Assembly (NCBI RefSeq): GCF_900103545.1
Contig: NZ_FNHH01000005.1
Location: forward strand, 62,001-126,000
Direction of reading: 5' to 3'
Length of the DNA: 64,000 nucleotides
From: Daejeonella rubra
GTDB taxonomy: Bacteria; Bacteroidota; Bacteroidia; Sphingobacteriales; Sphingobacteriaceae
Below, one piece after another: positions 10,303 through 17,851 of the stretch. A program made the translations under genes and the position numbers. How positions within the stretch are numbered: position 1 is the stretch's first letter; each line of letters begins with the position of its first letter. Below the pieces are notes generated by a model. It was not told the origin of the DNA, searched no databases, and worked only from the letters and a program-made list of their open reading frames with translations.

Positions 10303-10935
10303 TTAACTTAAGCTTGCGGTTATTAAGCGCAAAAATTCTGAGCGTGTTGTTTCATTTACGAAAGCTCCTGTAAATGCAGAGGTAGTGGTCACAGAATTCT
10401 GCTTTTGAATTCCTCGCATTGACATACATAAGTGTTTGCACTCAATGACAACAGCAACTCCAGCGGCATCAAGCGTATTTTGGATACAATCACGTATTTC
10501 ATTTGTTAAACGCTCCTGAACCTGTAAACGCCGGGCAAAAGAGTCAACCACTCTGGGGATTTTACTCAAACCAACAATATAACCATTAGGTATATAGGCA
10601 ACATGCGCCTTCCCAAAGAAGGGCAGCATATGATGTTCACACATAGAGAATACTTCGATGTCTTTTACAACAACCATTTGGCTATAATCTTCCTTAAACA
10701 TGGCACTACGAAGAATATCTTCCGGTTTAGTGTCGTATCCATGAGTCAGAAATTGCAAAGCCTTAGCCACGCGGATAGGTGTTTGAATAAGACCTTCACG
10801 AGATGGATCTTCACCCAACTCAGCTAAAATTGCCTTGTAATGAGATGCTATACGCTCGATCTTAGCGGGGTCGTAATGGTCGATCTTAGTATACCCATCT
10901 ATTTTTTCTTCTGCAGAGTTGTTTTTTACGTCCAT
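10303..10935 (-). CDS. folE: GTP cyclohydrolase I
   Basis: Converts GTP to 7,8-dihydroneopterin triphosphate, the first step to folate, tetrahydropterins and queuosine precursors. The 210 residues contain the zinc ligands C99 and H102 (SMCEHHMLPF) and C170 (ECKHLCMSMRG), the GLSKIPRVV segment and QERLTNEI. The N-terminal 20 residues are a variable extension. It lies 26 bp downstream of the queD-like gene; together they give two consecutive pterin steps, which supports an operon. Confidence 0.97.
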   Translation of the reverse strand: MDVKNNSAEEKIDGYTKIDHYDPAKIERIASHYKAILAELGEDPSREGLIQTPIRVAKALQFLTHGYDTKPEDILRSAMFKEDYSQMVVVKDIEVFSMCEHHMLPFFGKAHVAYIPNGYIVGLSKIPRVVDSFARRLQVQERLTNEIRDCIQNTLDAAGVAVVIECKHLCMSMRGIQKQNSVTTTSAFTGAFVNETTRSEFLRLITASLS

Positions 10936-10961
10936 TATCAGATGCTTGAGTTGAAATTAGA

Positions 10962-11372
10962 TCAGCCGAAATATTCTACAAAATTATTTTCAGTTTCGAA
11001 AAGTTTCACAGAATGCAATATAGCACCCTGACCATCGATATGCGGTTTAAGAACATCAAAGATTGTAACTGCCAGCACCTCGGTTGAAGCCATCTTCCCT
11101 TTCATAAAGTTCACGTCAAGATTGATGTTCTTATGATCCAGAACATCCGTTACGTAAACTGTGATGATCCTTTTCAAATCTTTCAGATCAATCACAAATC
11201 CTGTTTCCGGATTGATCTCTCCTTTTACTGTGATGAACAGTTCGTAATTATGGCCATGCCAGTTTGGGTTGGAGCATTTTCCGAATATTTCAAGATTTTG
11301 TTCATCGCTCCATTCTTCGCGGTATAGCTTATGGGCAGCATTAAATCTTTCCCTACGGGTAATATATATCAT
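10962..11372 (-). CDS. queD: 6-carboxy-/6-pyruvoyl-tetrahydropterin synthase family (QueD-like)
   Basis: Acts on dihydroneopterin triphosphate, the product of the neighbouring folE. From the ATG at 11372 the protein has 136 residues. Zinc ligands H14 (FNAAH), H39 and H41 (NWHGHNY) and the catalytic C33 (GKCSNP) are visible. The family includes both QueD (queuosine route) and PTPS; the Cys-x5-His-x-His layout fits either, so the symbol is a best guess. A TTG 21 nt upstream would lengthen the protein, but that codon overlaps a likely -7 promoter element, so the ATG is preferred. Confidence 0.9.
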   Translation of the reverse strand: MIYITRRERFNAAHKLYREEWSDEQNLEIFGKCSNPNWHGHNYELFITVKGEINPETGFVIDLKDLKRIITVYVTDVLDHKNINLDVNFMKGKMASTEVLAVTIFDVLKPHIDGQGAILHSVKLFETENNFVEYFG

Positions 11373-11390
11373 TTTCAAAAAATTAAAATA

Positions 11391-11398
11391 CAAATATA
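11391..11398 (-). promoter_or_regulatory. -7 promoter element (TATATTTG) for the queD-folE-fabD unit
   Basis: On the minus strand this reads TATATTTG, a full match to TAnnTTTG, ending 18 nt before the ATG at 11372. A -33 box is not obvious. Its position argues for the ATG rather than the upstream TTG as the queD start. Confidence 0.45.
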
Positions 11399-11663
11399 CT
11401 CAAACTAAATAGCATGGTAATAATTGAATCAATAATCAAATTGGCTATCGCTGAGAGGGTTTATTGACATAATCACTTAATGTTTTAGGGCAGGAAGAAA
11501 TATGGCTTAAATAAATCGAAAATAATTTAACACAATTATGACAATCTTTTGTTTCAGTTAATATGTGTATTCAGGTTTTGATTCCAATTATATAAGAATG
11601 AGAAATTTATGAATTTGAAAATAGAATAATAATTTATAAAAATGATCCCAGAGTCAGCTATTA
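11399..11663. other. Intergenic region between queD unit and respiratory island
   Basis: The gap between the leftward queD unit and the rightward lipoprotein gene (11373-11737 overall) is AT-rich. I see no gene in it. Its right part carries the CRP/FNR-type palindrome listed separately. An open frame extends upstream from the lipoprotein start to 11642 but is not signal-peptide-like and is taken as untranslated leader. Confidence 0.6.
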
Positions 11664-11681
11664 AAGTGATAAGAGTCACTT
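11664..11681. promoter_or_regulatory. CRP/FNR-family operator 1
   Basis: A perfect 6-6-6 inverted repeat, AAGTGA-TAAGAG-TCACTT, ending 56 nt before the ATG of the haem-binding lipoprotein gene. Arm and spacer geometry match CRP/FNR-superfamily sites. Near-identical sites precede the second cassette (19625-19640, inner bases TAACAG) and, with GGTGA arms, the cytochrome c gene (14547-14562). The regulator is not in the window. Confidence 0.75.
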
Positions 11682-11737
11682 ATTCGGACCCTATTAATAT
11701 CGAATTTTGTCAGATAAAAGTAAAAAAACAAACAATT

Positions 11738-12946
11738 ATGAAAAAATTAAGCCTAAAATATGTTGCGGCAATGAGTTCAGTTATCCTGGTTGTAGGGTAT
11801 TTGGGCAGCTGTACAAAAGGAGACCAGATCCTGGATATCCCACAGACCATCAATAACAACACCGATTTGGTGTCTGTCAAAGTAACCACCCCACCGGTAA
11901 TAGATGGTACTATCGACGCGATATGGAGTAATAGTCCAAAATTGCAATTCAGCACCGCTGTTCCGGAAGTAACGGGCGATGTTTTTAGAAGCTATACCGG
12001 AAATGTAATTTCTAATGTTACATTACGATCAGCTTATGATCAAACAAATATTTATTTCCTTCTTGAATGGCTTGATCCAACTCAATCTTTATCCCGTCAG
12101 CCATGGTATTATGATCCCGCTACTAAAAGGTGGGCACAGGAAATTGGTGCTCCAACATTCAGCGCTACCGGTGCCATTATAAGACCGGCCTTTTATGAAG
12201 ACAAAGTTGGTTTCCTTTGGAATATCAATAACTCTGTGGCAGGATGGAGTACAGCAACCTGCTACAAATCCTGCCATACAGGATTGCCGGCAACAGATGG
12301 CTCAAGCCGTCACTTTACCAATTCTGCCACTGAAAAAATTGATATGTGGCATTGGAAATCTGTGAGAGGCGGAGTAAACGGAGGTTTTCAATTTGAAGAT
12401 CAAAACCAGATCAACAAATATCCAAACGGCAGACAAGGTGATCCGGGAAATGATGTATATGCTAATAATGTCCAAAGTCTCTTTATCACAGGTTCTGCTC
12501 CTGCCCTGGCAGTTTCTGTCCCTAAATATGTAATTCCGGCAAAATCAAATTATGGCTGGATATTAGGAACTGAAATTACTGCCGGCACCGCTAAATTAGT
12601 TACTGCAGTTTCTGCAACAGGAGAACTTACTTTAAGTGATGGTACCACAATTGACCCGAATACAGGTACAGATTATCAAAGAATCGGACTAGGCCTCGGT
12701 GCAAAAGCAATTCCAGGTCTTACTATTAATTCTTATACAGGTAGCCGCGGTGATATTAGCTGCAAGGCTATCTATACCGGTAGTGGTTGGATACTTGAAT
12801 TTACAAGGGCTCTAAAAACTGCTGATAATATCTATGATGTTGATTTTTCAGACTTAGCAGATCAGTATTTTGGAATAGGAATATTTGAGAATGCACAGAT
12901 CGCTCACTCTATAAAACCTAACCTGATACTGAAGTTTAAAAAGTAA
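11738..12946 (+). CDS. Lipoprotein with ethylbenzene-dehydrogenase-type haem-binding domain
   Basis: A protein of 402 residues from the ATG at 11738, chosen because MKKLSLKYVAAMSSVILV begins an SPII signal ending in the lipobox LGSC. The remainder resembles the PF09459-type haem-binding beta-sandwich of ethylbenzene dehydrogenase gamma subunits: an N-terminal PPVIDGTIDAIWS, an FLLEWLDPTQS strand, and DMWHWKS. It also carries a C-x3-CH motif (C175, C179, H180), a rare spacing for covalent haem c. Likely a periplasm-facing electron carrier. It is first in a three-gene cassette, 37 bp before the cytochrome lipoprotein, and lies behind a CRP/FNR-type site. The haem role is inferred from family and motif. 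Confidence 0.78.
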   Translation: MKKLSLKYVAAMSSVILVVGYLGSCTKGDQILDIPQTINNNTDLVSVKVTTPPVIDGTIDAIWSNSPKLQFSTAVPEVTGDVFRSYTGNVISNVTLRSAYDQTNIYFLLEWLDPTQSLSRQPWYYDPATKRWAQEIGAPTFSATGAIIRPAFYEDKVGFLWNINNSVAGWSTATCYKSCHTGLPATDGSSRHFTNSATEKIDMWHWKSVRGGVNGGFQFEDQNQINKYPNGRQGDPGNDVYANNVQSLFITGSAPALAVSVPKYVIPAKSNYGWILGTEITAGTAKLVTAVSATGELTLSDGTTIDPNTGTDYQRIGLGLGAKAIPGLTINSYTGSRGDISCKAIYTGSGWILEFTRALKTADNIYDVDFSDLADQYFGIGIFENAQIAHSIKPNLILKFKK

Positions 12947-12983
12947 TTGTCAGTACCAATCAGGAAAACCTAAAATCTAGATC

Positions 12984-13376
12984 ATGATATACAATAAAAA
13001 AATATACGGGTTTTTAGTTGGCATTACCATGTTAGTACTCATGGGTTGTTACAAAGACAAAACCGTGCTGTTTGATACGGGTGAGGAAATAACCAGAGCG
13101 GTAAGTTTTTCCGCAGATATTGTACCTGTTTTAAATAAAAGCTGCAATACCAGTGGTTGTCATAGCCCTGGCGGTAAATCACCGGATCTGTCAGCTGTAA
13201 ATGCCTATGCCTCTTTATCAAATGGTGGTTTTGTAAGCCCCGGTGAGCCGCAATCCAGTGTTGTATATCTGTGGATGACCGGTAAAAAAGGAACTCCCAT
13301 GCCGGTAAGCGGAATCAATAAGGAATACAATGCACTAGTCCTTGCCTGGTTAAAACAAGGCGCTCAAAACAACTAA
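12984..13376 (+). CDS. c-type cytochrome-like lipoprotein with CX4CH motif (cassette 1)
   Basis: 130 residues. The SPII signal ends at LMGC, so the mature protein is anchored by Cys21. The single haem-binding candidate is C54-x4-C59-H60 (CNTSGCH) instead of CxxCH; CX4CH is known for haem c in some multihaem cytochromes. A later MPVSG may supply the Met ligand. The layout (VSFSADIVPVLNKSC ... GAQNN) is the same in the protein at 20548, and the two are paralogues. It is followed 5 bp later by the DUF5777 gene. Probable role: electron carrier or redox sensor at the membrane (inference). Confidence 0.78.
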   Translation: MIYNKKIYGFLVGITMLVLMGCYKDKTVLFDTGEEITRAVSFSADIVPVLNKSCNTSGCHSPGGKSPDLSAVNAYASLSNGGFVSPGEPQSSVVYLWMTGKKGTPMPVSGINKEYNALVLAWLKQGAQNN

Positions 13377-13381
13377 TCAAT

Positions 13382-14323
13382 ATGAAAAAATATATAAATT
13401 CTCAATTTCCGTTCCTGAAACGGAGTTGTCTGGCTCTTGCCTTATTATCAGGATTAAATCCTGGTAGTATACTCGCACAAGACACAACAGCGGTAGCAAG
13501 TACCGCTGACAGTACCGAGGTATCCACAAATAAAGGATCAAAACCTGTTAAAAATACATTTGGCAGTGTTTGGCTAATGGATAACCAAACTGTAATGGTT
13601 CCGATAAAAGGAACTTTGGAGATGGATATTCAACACCGCTTTGGAACCATAGAGAATGGCAGGAAAGATGTTTTTGGACTGTTCGCACCCTCAAACATCA
13701 GAATGGGATTGACCTATTCACCGCTAAACAAATTGTTTGTTGGTGCAGGTCTTACAAAAGAAAGAATGCAGGCAGATCTGAATGCCAAAATTGGTTTGTT
13801 ACTTCAAACCATTGATGGTAAAATGCCCGTAAGTGTCACCTACTTTGGAAACATGGTTATTGATGCCCGCGACAAAAGTTTTTTCAGATATGCCGTACAC
13901 CGTTTTTCTTATTTCAACCAACTTCTAATTGCTAGAAAGATAACAGAAAAGCTATCATTACAGGTAGCACCAAGTTTTTCCTGGTTCAACAATATAGAAG
14001 GTTATGTTGACAGTCAGGGGAACGTACAAAACAAAATGGAAAACGGACATTTGGCAATTTCAGCCCTGGGCAGATACAAAGTGACCGATCAATCTGCAGT
14101 AACAGTAGGATATGATCAGCCGCTTACTCAACATCCAACCAATAACCCGCATCCTAATATCGCTTTCGGTTTTGAAACAACTACCAGCGCCCATGCATTC
14201 CAAGTATTTATGGGTACTTATTACGGTATTGTACCTCAGAGCAATAATATGTTCAACCAAAATGATTACCGGAACGGGCAATTTGTAATTGGATTCAATA
14301 TTAGCCGCTTATGGAATTTTTAA
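13382..14323 (+). CDS. DUF5777 family beta-barrel protein (cassette 1)
   Basis: 313 residues with a signal peptide ending SILAQ. The conserved block NTFGSVWLMDNQTVMVPIKG is followed by EMDIQHRFGTIENG and FGLFAPSNIRMGL. It has repeated alternating strands and ends with an aromatic C-terminus (RLWNF), the signature of outer-membrane barrels. This matches the DUF5777 family. It is a close paralogue of the protein at 20951, and in both places the gene follows the CX4CH lipoprotein. The barrel may provide the outer-membrane partner of the haem lipoproteins. Function is not established. Confidence 0.8.
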   Translation: MKKYINSQFPFLKRSCLALALLSGLNPGSILAQDTTAVASTADSTEVSTNKGSKPVKNTFGSVWLMDNQTVMVPIKGTLEMDIQHRFGTIENGRKDVFGLFAPSNIRMGLTYSPLNKLFVGAGLTKERMQADLNAKIGLLLQTIDGKMPVSVTYFGNMVIDARDKSFFRYAVHRFSYFNQLLIARKITEKLSLQVAPSFSWFNNIEGYVDSQGNVQNKMENGHLAISALGRYKVTDQSAVTVGYDQPLTQHPTNNPHPNIAFGFETTTSAHAFQVFMGTYYGIVPQSNNMFNQNDYRNGQFVIGFNISRLWNF

Positions 14324-14346
14324 AAACATAAAATTTTAACATTAAA

Positions 14347-14379
14347 CAGGCTGGTCCGGATATAAACCAGACCGGCCTG
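14347..14379 (+). terminator. Terminator-like hairpin after cassette 1
   Basis: A long stem, CAGGCTGGTCCGG / CCAGACCGGCCTG, with two G-U pairs and a 7-nt loop, 23 nt after the DUF5777 stop. There is no clean T-run (TTAAATTATA follows), so it may terminate weakly or stabilise the 3' end. Confidence 0.6.
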
Positions 14380-14439
14380 CTTAAATTATAAAAAAACCGC
14401 ATCACCTCTAATTAATAAAAATCAAAAAGGCAACTGCCG

Positions 14440-14456
14440 ATGAAAAACGTTTTCAT
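14440..14456. promoter_or_regulatory. 17-bp palindrome ATGAAAA-ACG-TTTTCAT
   Basis: A perfect inverted repeat of 7-bp arms with a 3-nt centre in the long gap before the cytochrome c gene. It is a candidate operator for a dimeric regulator, unlike the CRP-type sites nearby. AT-rich palindromes of this length can arise by chance. Confidence 0.35.
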
Positions 14457-14546
14457 TAATGAGAAAGAATAGCCAAAATTGACAATAATCACCATTTTAA
14501 ACAGCATTAGTATCAAATATGATCAGATGACATTTAAATTACAAAA

Positions 14547-14562
14547 GGTGACCAGCATCACC
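14547..14562. promoter_or_regulatory. CRP/FNR-family operator 2
   Basis: GGTGA-CCAGCA-TCACC, an inverted repeat with the same 6-nt spacer as the sites at 11664 and 19625, lying about 165 nt upstream of the cytochrome c start. The outer base pair differs (G/C instead of A/T). Confidence 0.55.
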
Positions 14563-14726
14563 TAAACAACTGACATCAGACACGATATAGACATAACGGA
14601 ATATATACCTTTATAAAACAAGGAAATAAATATTAAATATAAACGTCTAATTTTTAATTAATTAGAAAAATACTTAAGCCTTGAATTGCAATAATTAAAT
14701 TAAAGTTAAAATATAAAAATAAACAG

Positions 14727-15131
14727 ATGAAAAAGATCATTTTAATACTTGCCATTACCATGGGCTTTACAGGATTCAGTTTTACTTTAATGGAAAACAA
14801 TCAGAATAAGCCATGGCCTGTTCCTGATAACTTCAAAAAAATGAAGAACCCTGTAGCTTCCAATGCAGCCTCAATAGCTGAAGGAAAAGCACTATGGAGC
14901 ACCCATTGTAAATCTTGTCATGGAGCGAAAGGATTAGGTGACGGGTCAAAAGCTGCTAAGCTTGAAACAGATCCTGGCAATTTTTCAAAAGCCGATTTTC
15001 AGGCTCAATCTGATGGTTCTTTATTTTACAAAATAAGAGAAGGCCGTGATGATATGCCTAATTTCAAAAAGAAATTACCAGATGCAGACGAAAGCTGGGC
15101 TATGGTAAATTTCATCAGAACTCTTAAATAA
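14727..15131 (+). CDS. Mono-haem cytochrome c
   Basis: 134 residues. An N-terminal hydrophobic export signal (about 1-21) is followed by a class I cytochrome c domain with CKSCHG (C61, C64, H65), the surrounding GKALWSTHCKSCHGAKGLGDG, and a distal Met in DDMPNF. It ends WAMVNFIRTLK, the usual final helix. It is the probable periplasmic electron acceptor or donor of the iron-sulfur/NrfD complex encoded just downstream. A strong terminator follows, so it may be expressed at a different level from the next genes. Confidence 0.92.
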   Translation: MKKIILILAITMGFTGFSFTLMENNQNKPWPVPDNFKKMKNPVASNAASIAEGKALWSTHCKSCHGAKGLGDGSKAAKLETDPGNFSKADFQAQSDGSLFYKIREGRDDMPNFKKKLPDADESWAMVNFIRTLK

Positions 15132-15154
15132 TATTTCGCACAGGAGGAAATTGC

Positions 15155-15190
15155 AAGACCAGTCTCGGAATTTGAAGACTGGTCTTTTTT
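15155..15190 (+). terminator. Rho-independent terminator after cytochrome c
   Basis: A perfect 10-bp stem AAGACCAGTC / GACTGGTCTT with a 12-nt loop and a T6 tract. It separates the cytochrome c gene from the iron-sulfur/NrfD genes and could act as a partial terminator within one longer transcript. Confidence 0.9.
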
Positions 15191-15272
15191 ATTTCCATAA
15201 GCCTGAATATTTTTTCGCAATTCATCAGAATTGCACATAACGTACCTTATTGAAACCCTGACAAACAATTTT

Positions 15273-15503
15273 ATGGAAAATCCACAAAAAACTCCTACCC
15301 GAAAAAAGTTTCTGATTTGGGGTGCTGCAGTTCTCTCTTCCCTTACGTTCATGAAAATATTTGCTGACAAGCAGGAGGAAAAAACCGAGACAATAAAAAT
15401 GCTGACCCAGGATGGCAAACTGGTAGAAATTGATAAAAAATTATTGACTTCTTCTGCAAAAAAGATCAGTGATGAAGAGCTGAAAAAATGGGTTAAAAAA
15501 TAA
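15273..15503 (+). CDS. Small anchored protein sharing a motif with the downstream iron-sulfur protein
   Basis: 76 residues from the ATG at 15273; an upstream in-frame ATG at 15231 gives an unlikely polar leader. A basic segment (TPTRKKFL) and one hydrophobic helix (IWGAAVLSSLTFMKIFA) suggest membrane anchoring or export; it is not a canonical twin-arginine signal. The second half, KMLTQDGKLVEIDKKLL, is clearly related to KLLSVDGEIIEIDKAFL in the first 65 residues of the next protein. It lies 24 bp upstream of that gene. It could be an assembly factor or small subunit of the same complex (inference). Confidence 0.72.
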   Translation: MENPQKTPTRKKFLIWGAAVLSSLTFMKIFADKQEEKTETIKMLTQDGKLVEIDKKLLTSSAKKISDEELKKWVKK

Positions 15504-15527
15504 ATCAGATAATTAGATAAACCTGAC

Positions 15528-16457
15528 ATGGAAAACAATACCTCAAGAAGGGACTTCCTCGTAAATGGTCTGCTGGCAACTGCTGCTGCAACAGCCACAG
15601 GATGCGGAAATAATCCTTTTGCACCAGAAGAAACAGTCGCGCTAAGCGGAGAGAAAGTAAAACTACTTTCTGTCGATGGTGAAATAATCGAAATAGATAA
15701 GGCCTTTTTAAAGCCTGTTCCTCATATGCCACCCCTCACAAACAGTGAAGAAAGAAAAGGTATTGAAGGCAAAAAATTTGTGATGGTCATAGATCTTGCA
15801 CGTTGTAAAAACTTAAAAAAATGCCAGGAAGCATGTAACCATGCACACTCCTTAAATCCGGGACAAAACTGGATAAAAGTACTTTCCATGCAGGAAGCAG
15901 AAGAAAGTGCTCCTTTCTGGCAACCTACTACCTGTATGCATTGTGATGAACCACCCTGCGTTAAGGTTTGTCCGGTGGATGCAACCTTCAAACGTCAGGA
16001 TGGATTAGTATTAATCGACAGTGACCGCTGTATCGGATGCCGTTTTTGTATGGCTGCATGCCCCTATTCTACCCGTGTATTTAATTGGGAGGAGCCAATT
16101 CTTGAGGAAGCCGTAGCCGCTCAACCATACTCATGCGAAACCAGCATGCCACAAAAGATCGGAACGGTTAGTAAATGTGATTTCTGTCCGGATATGGCCA
16201 GAATGGGAGAATTACCACATTGTGTAACCTCCTGTCCGAATGGTGTTTTCATGTTTGGTGATATGAATGAAGATTCTGTTACCAATGGAGCAGAAACATT
16301 CCGGTTCAGCGAATTAATTAAAGATAAAGCCGGTTACCGATTAATGGAAGACCTGGGAACTAAACCAAGTGTTTATTATCTGCCTCCGGTTAGCCGTAAT
16401 TTCCCTTATGAATCAGGGTTAGAGAATCTAAGCCCTGCTGATAAACAAAGTCATTAA
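15528..16457 (+). CDS. Tat-exported [4Fe-4S] electron-transfer subunit (DmsB/PsrB-like)
   Basis: 309 residues. It has a twin-arginine signal (SRRDFL) with a possible lipobox (ATGC), so it is probably exported folded and lipid-anchored. Cysteine groups of the DMSO-reductase beta-subunit type follow: CMHCDEPPCVKVCP, CIGCRFCMAACP and CDFCP...CVTSCP. The first group reads RCKNLKKCQEACNHAH, with three rather than four close cysteines. It is upstream of the NrfD-type gene by 10 bp, the standard pair in quinol-oxidising complexes, passing electrons between the quinone subunit and a periplasmic partner such as the adjacent cytochrome c. No molybdopterin catalytic subunit is encoded nearby. Confidence 0.9.
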   Translation: MENNTSRRDFLVNGLLATAAATATGCGNNPFAPEETVALSGEKVKLLSVDGEIIEIDKAFLKPVPHMPPLTNSEERKGIEGKKFVMVIDLARCKNLKKCQEACNHAHSLNPGQNWIKVLSMQEAEESAPFWQPTTCMHCDEPPCVKVCPVDATFKRQDGLVLIDSDRCIGCRFCMAACPYSTRVFNWEEPILEEAVAAQPYSCETSMPQKIGTVSKCDFCPDMARMGELPHCVTSCPNGVFMFGDMNEDSVTNGAETFRFSELIKDKAGYRLMEDLGTKPSVYYLPPVSRNFPYESGLENLSPADKQSH

Positions 16458-16467
16458 AATTAGTCAA

Positions 16468-17808
16468 GTGGAAAATTCACCATCTTTAACAAAAGACCAG
16501 ATCATCCAGGACCTTCTTCCCCAAAAATTTGGGAAGCTGGGCATGATCTGGACCTACTCACTCATCTTCATCTGCTTAATTGGCGCTTTTGCCTATTACC
16601 GACAGCTCTCAAAGGGACTTGTGGTAACCAACATGGGCGACTATGTATCCTGGGGCATCTATATTTCCAATTTTGTGTTCTTTGTAGCCATTAGCTTGGT
16701 GGGATCCCTCATCACCGCTATCTTTCGTCTCTCGAACATGAAATGGGCCACACCGTTGACCAGAATTGCAGAGATCATCGCTGTATCAGCTATCGTATTT
16801 GCTTCTCTGATCATCATTATTGATATGGGGCGACCCGACAGAATGCTGAACCTGTTTTTACATGGCCGCATCCAATCACCTATCATGTGGGATGTAATTG
16901 TAATCAGTACCTATTTTGTAATCAGTTTACTTTTGCTATACCTGCCATTGCTTCCTGATCTTAAAATAATGATCAAATTCAAAGAAAGGTCAAGTAATAT
17001 CCTGAATAAATTATACCTGTTCCAGGGCTCATTCTGGAGAGGAACAGCAGAACAGTTTAAAATAAGTGAGCGGGCGATAACCATACTTTGTATCACTATT
17101 ATCCCTGTGGCATTTAGTATTCACACCGTTACTTCCTGGTTGTTTGCAACCACCTACAGGCCGGGCTGGGACAGCACGAACTTTGGCGCCTACTTTATCT
17201 CAGGGGCATTCCTTGTTGGAGCAGGTGGCGTTGTAGTTGCAATGTTTGTTTTCCGCAAGTTTTATAAACTGGAAAAGTATATCACTGAAATGCATTTTGA
17301 AAAAATGGGAAGAATAGTGGTCATGCTATCTCTGCTTTACCTGTATTTCAACATCAATGAATACCTGGTTCCTGCCTTTAAAATGAAGAGTGGAGAAGAA
17401 GCGCATTTGAAAGGTTTGTTCTCCGGTGAATTTGCACTTATTTTTTGGTTTGCCATCCTGATCGGGATGATCATTCCGATCCTGATACTGGTATTCAAAA
17501 AAGGCAGAAAGCCACTACCAATGTTTATTGCAGGTATCATGATCGTGATCGGTGCATGGTTCAAACGATATCTGATCGTTACACCCACTTTACTGCATCC
17601 ATTCTTACCTATGCAGGATGCACCGGCAGAGTTTCATCATTATTTCCCCAGCTGGGAAGAATGGGCCATAGCAATGGGAACTCTTGCAGGCACTTTACTG
17701 GTGATCACCTTCTTTGCCAGAATTTATCCGATCATTCCAATCCAGGAAACTATAACTGAACAAGATGAAACCTGCATGAGCTTACCGCCCACAAAACGAC
17801 ATGAATAA
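16468..17808 (+). CDS. NrfD/PsrC-type quinone-binding membrane subunit
   Basis: 446 residues from a GTG start, about ten transmembrane helices. It matches the polysulfide-reductase/NrfD family: VSWGIYISNFVFFVAISLVGS in the second helix region, a conserved DMGRPDR turn, PIMWDV, and HTVTSWLFATTYRPGWD. Such proteins exchange electrons between menaquinol and a periplasmic iron-sulfur subunit. Menaquinone genes mqnB and mqnD lie 5 kb downstream. Only 10 bp separate it from the iron-sulfur gene and 43 bp from the next gene, so these form one operon. The substrate cannot be read from this subunit. Confidence 0.92.
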   Translation: MENSPSLTKDQIIQDLLPQKFGKLGMIWTYSLIFICLIGAFAYYRQLSKGLVVTNMGDYVSWGIYISNFVFFVAISLVGSLITAIFRLSNMKWATPLTRIAEIIAVSAIVFASLIIIIDMGRPDRMLNLFLHGRIQSPIMWDVIVISTYFVISLLLLYLPLLPDLKIMIKFKERSSNILNKLYLFQGSFWRGTAEQFKISERAITILCITIIPVAFSIHTVTSWLFATTYRPGWDSTNFGAYFISGAFLVGAGGVVVAMFVFRKFYKLEKYITEMHFEKMGRIVVMLSLLYLYFNINEYLVPAFKMKSGEEAHLKGLFSGEFALIFWFAILIGMIIPILILVFKKGRKPLPMFIAGIMIVIGAWFKRYLIVTPTLLHPFLPMQDAPAEFHHYFPSWEEWAIAMGTLAGTLLVITFFARIYPIIPIQETITEQDETCMSLPPTKRHE

Positions 17809-17851
17809 GCTCATGTAAGATTCATAGCCTTTAAAAAACAATTATATTCTC

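Larger units (their letters stand above)
14380..14726. other. Intergenic region upstream of cytochrome c
   Basis: About 350 bp without a gene, AT-rich. It contains a 17-bp palindrome (14440-14456) and a CRP/FNR-type palindrome (14547-14562), both listed separately. No conserved RNA was recognised. Confidence 0.6.

Noticed and set aside
11642..11737. Extended start of the haem-binding lipoprotein at 11642
   Set aside because: The extension puts 32 non-hydrophobic residues before an otherwise perfect lipoprotein signal and overlaps the operator.
15026..15598. Minus-strand open frame of 190 codons
   Set aside because: It spans the cytochrome c 3' end, a terminator and two genes with clear start and signal features on the plus strand. 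Considered a shadow.
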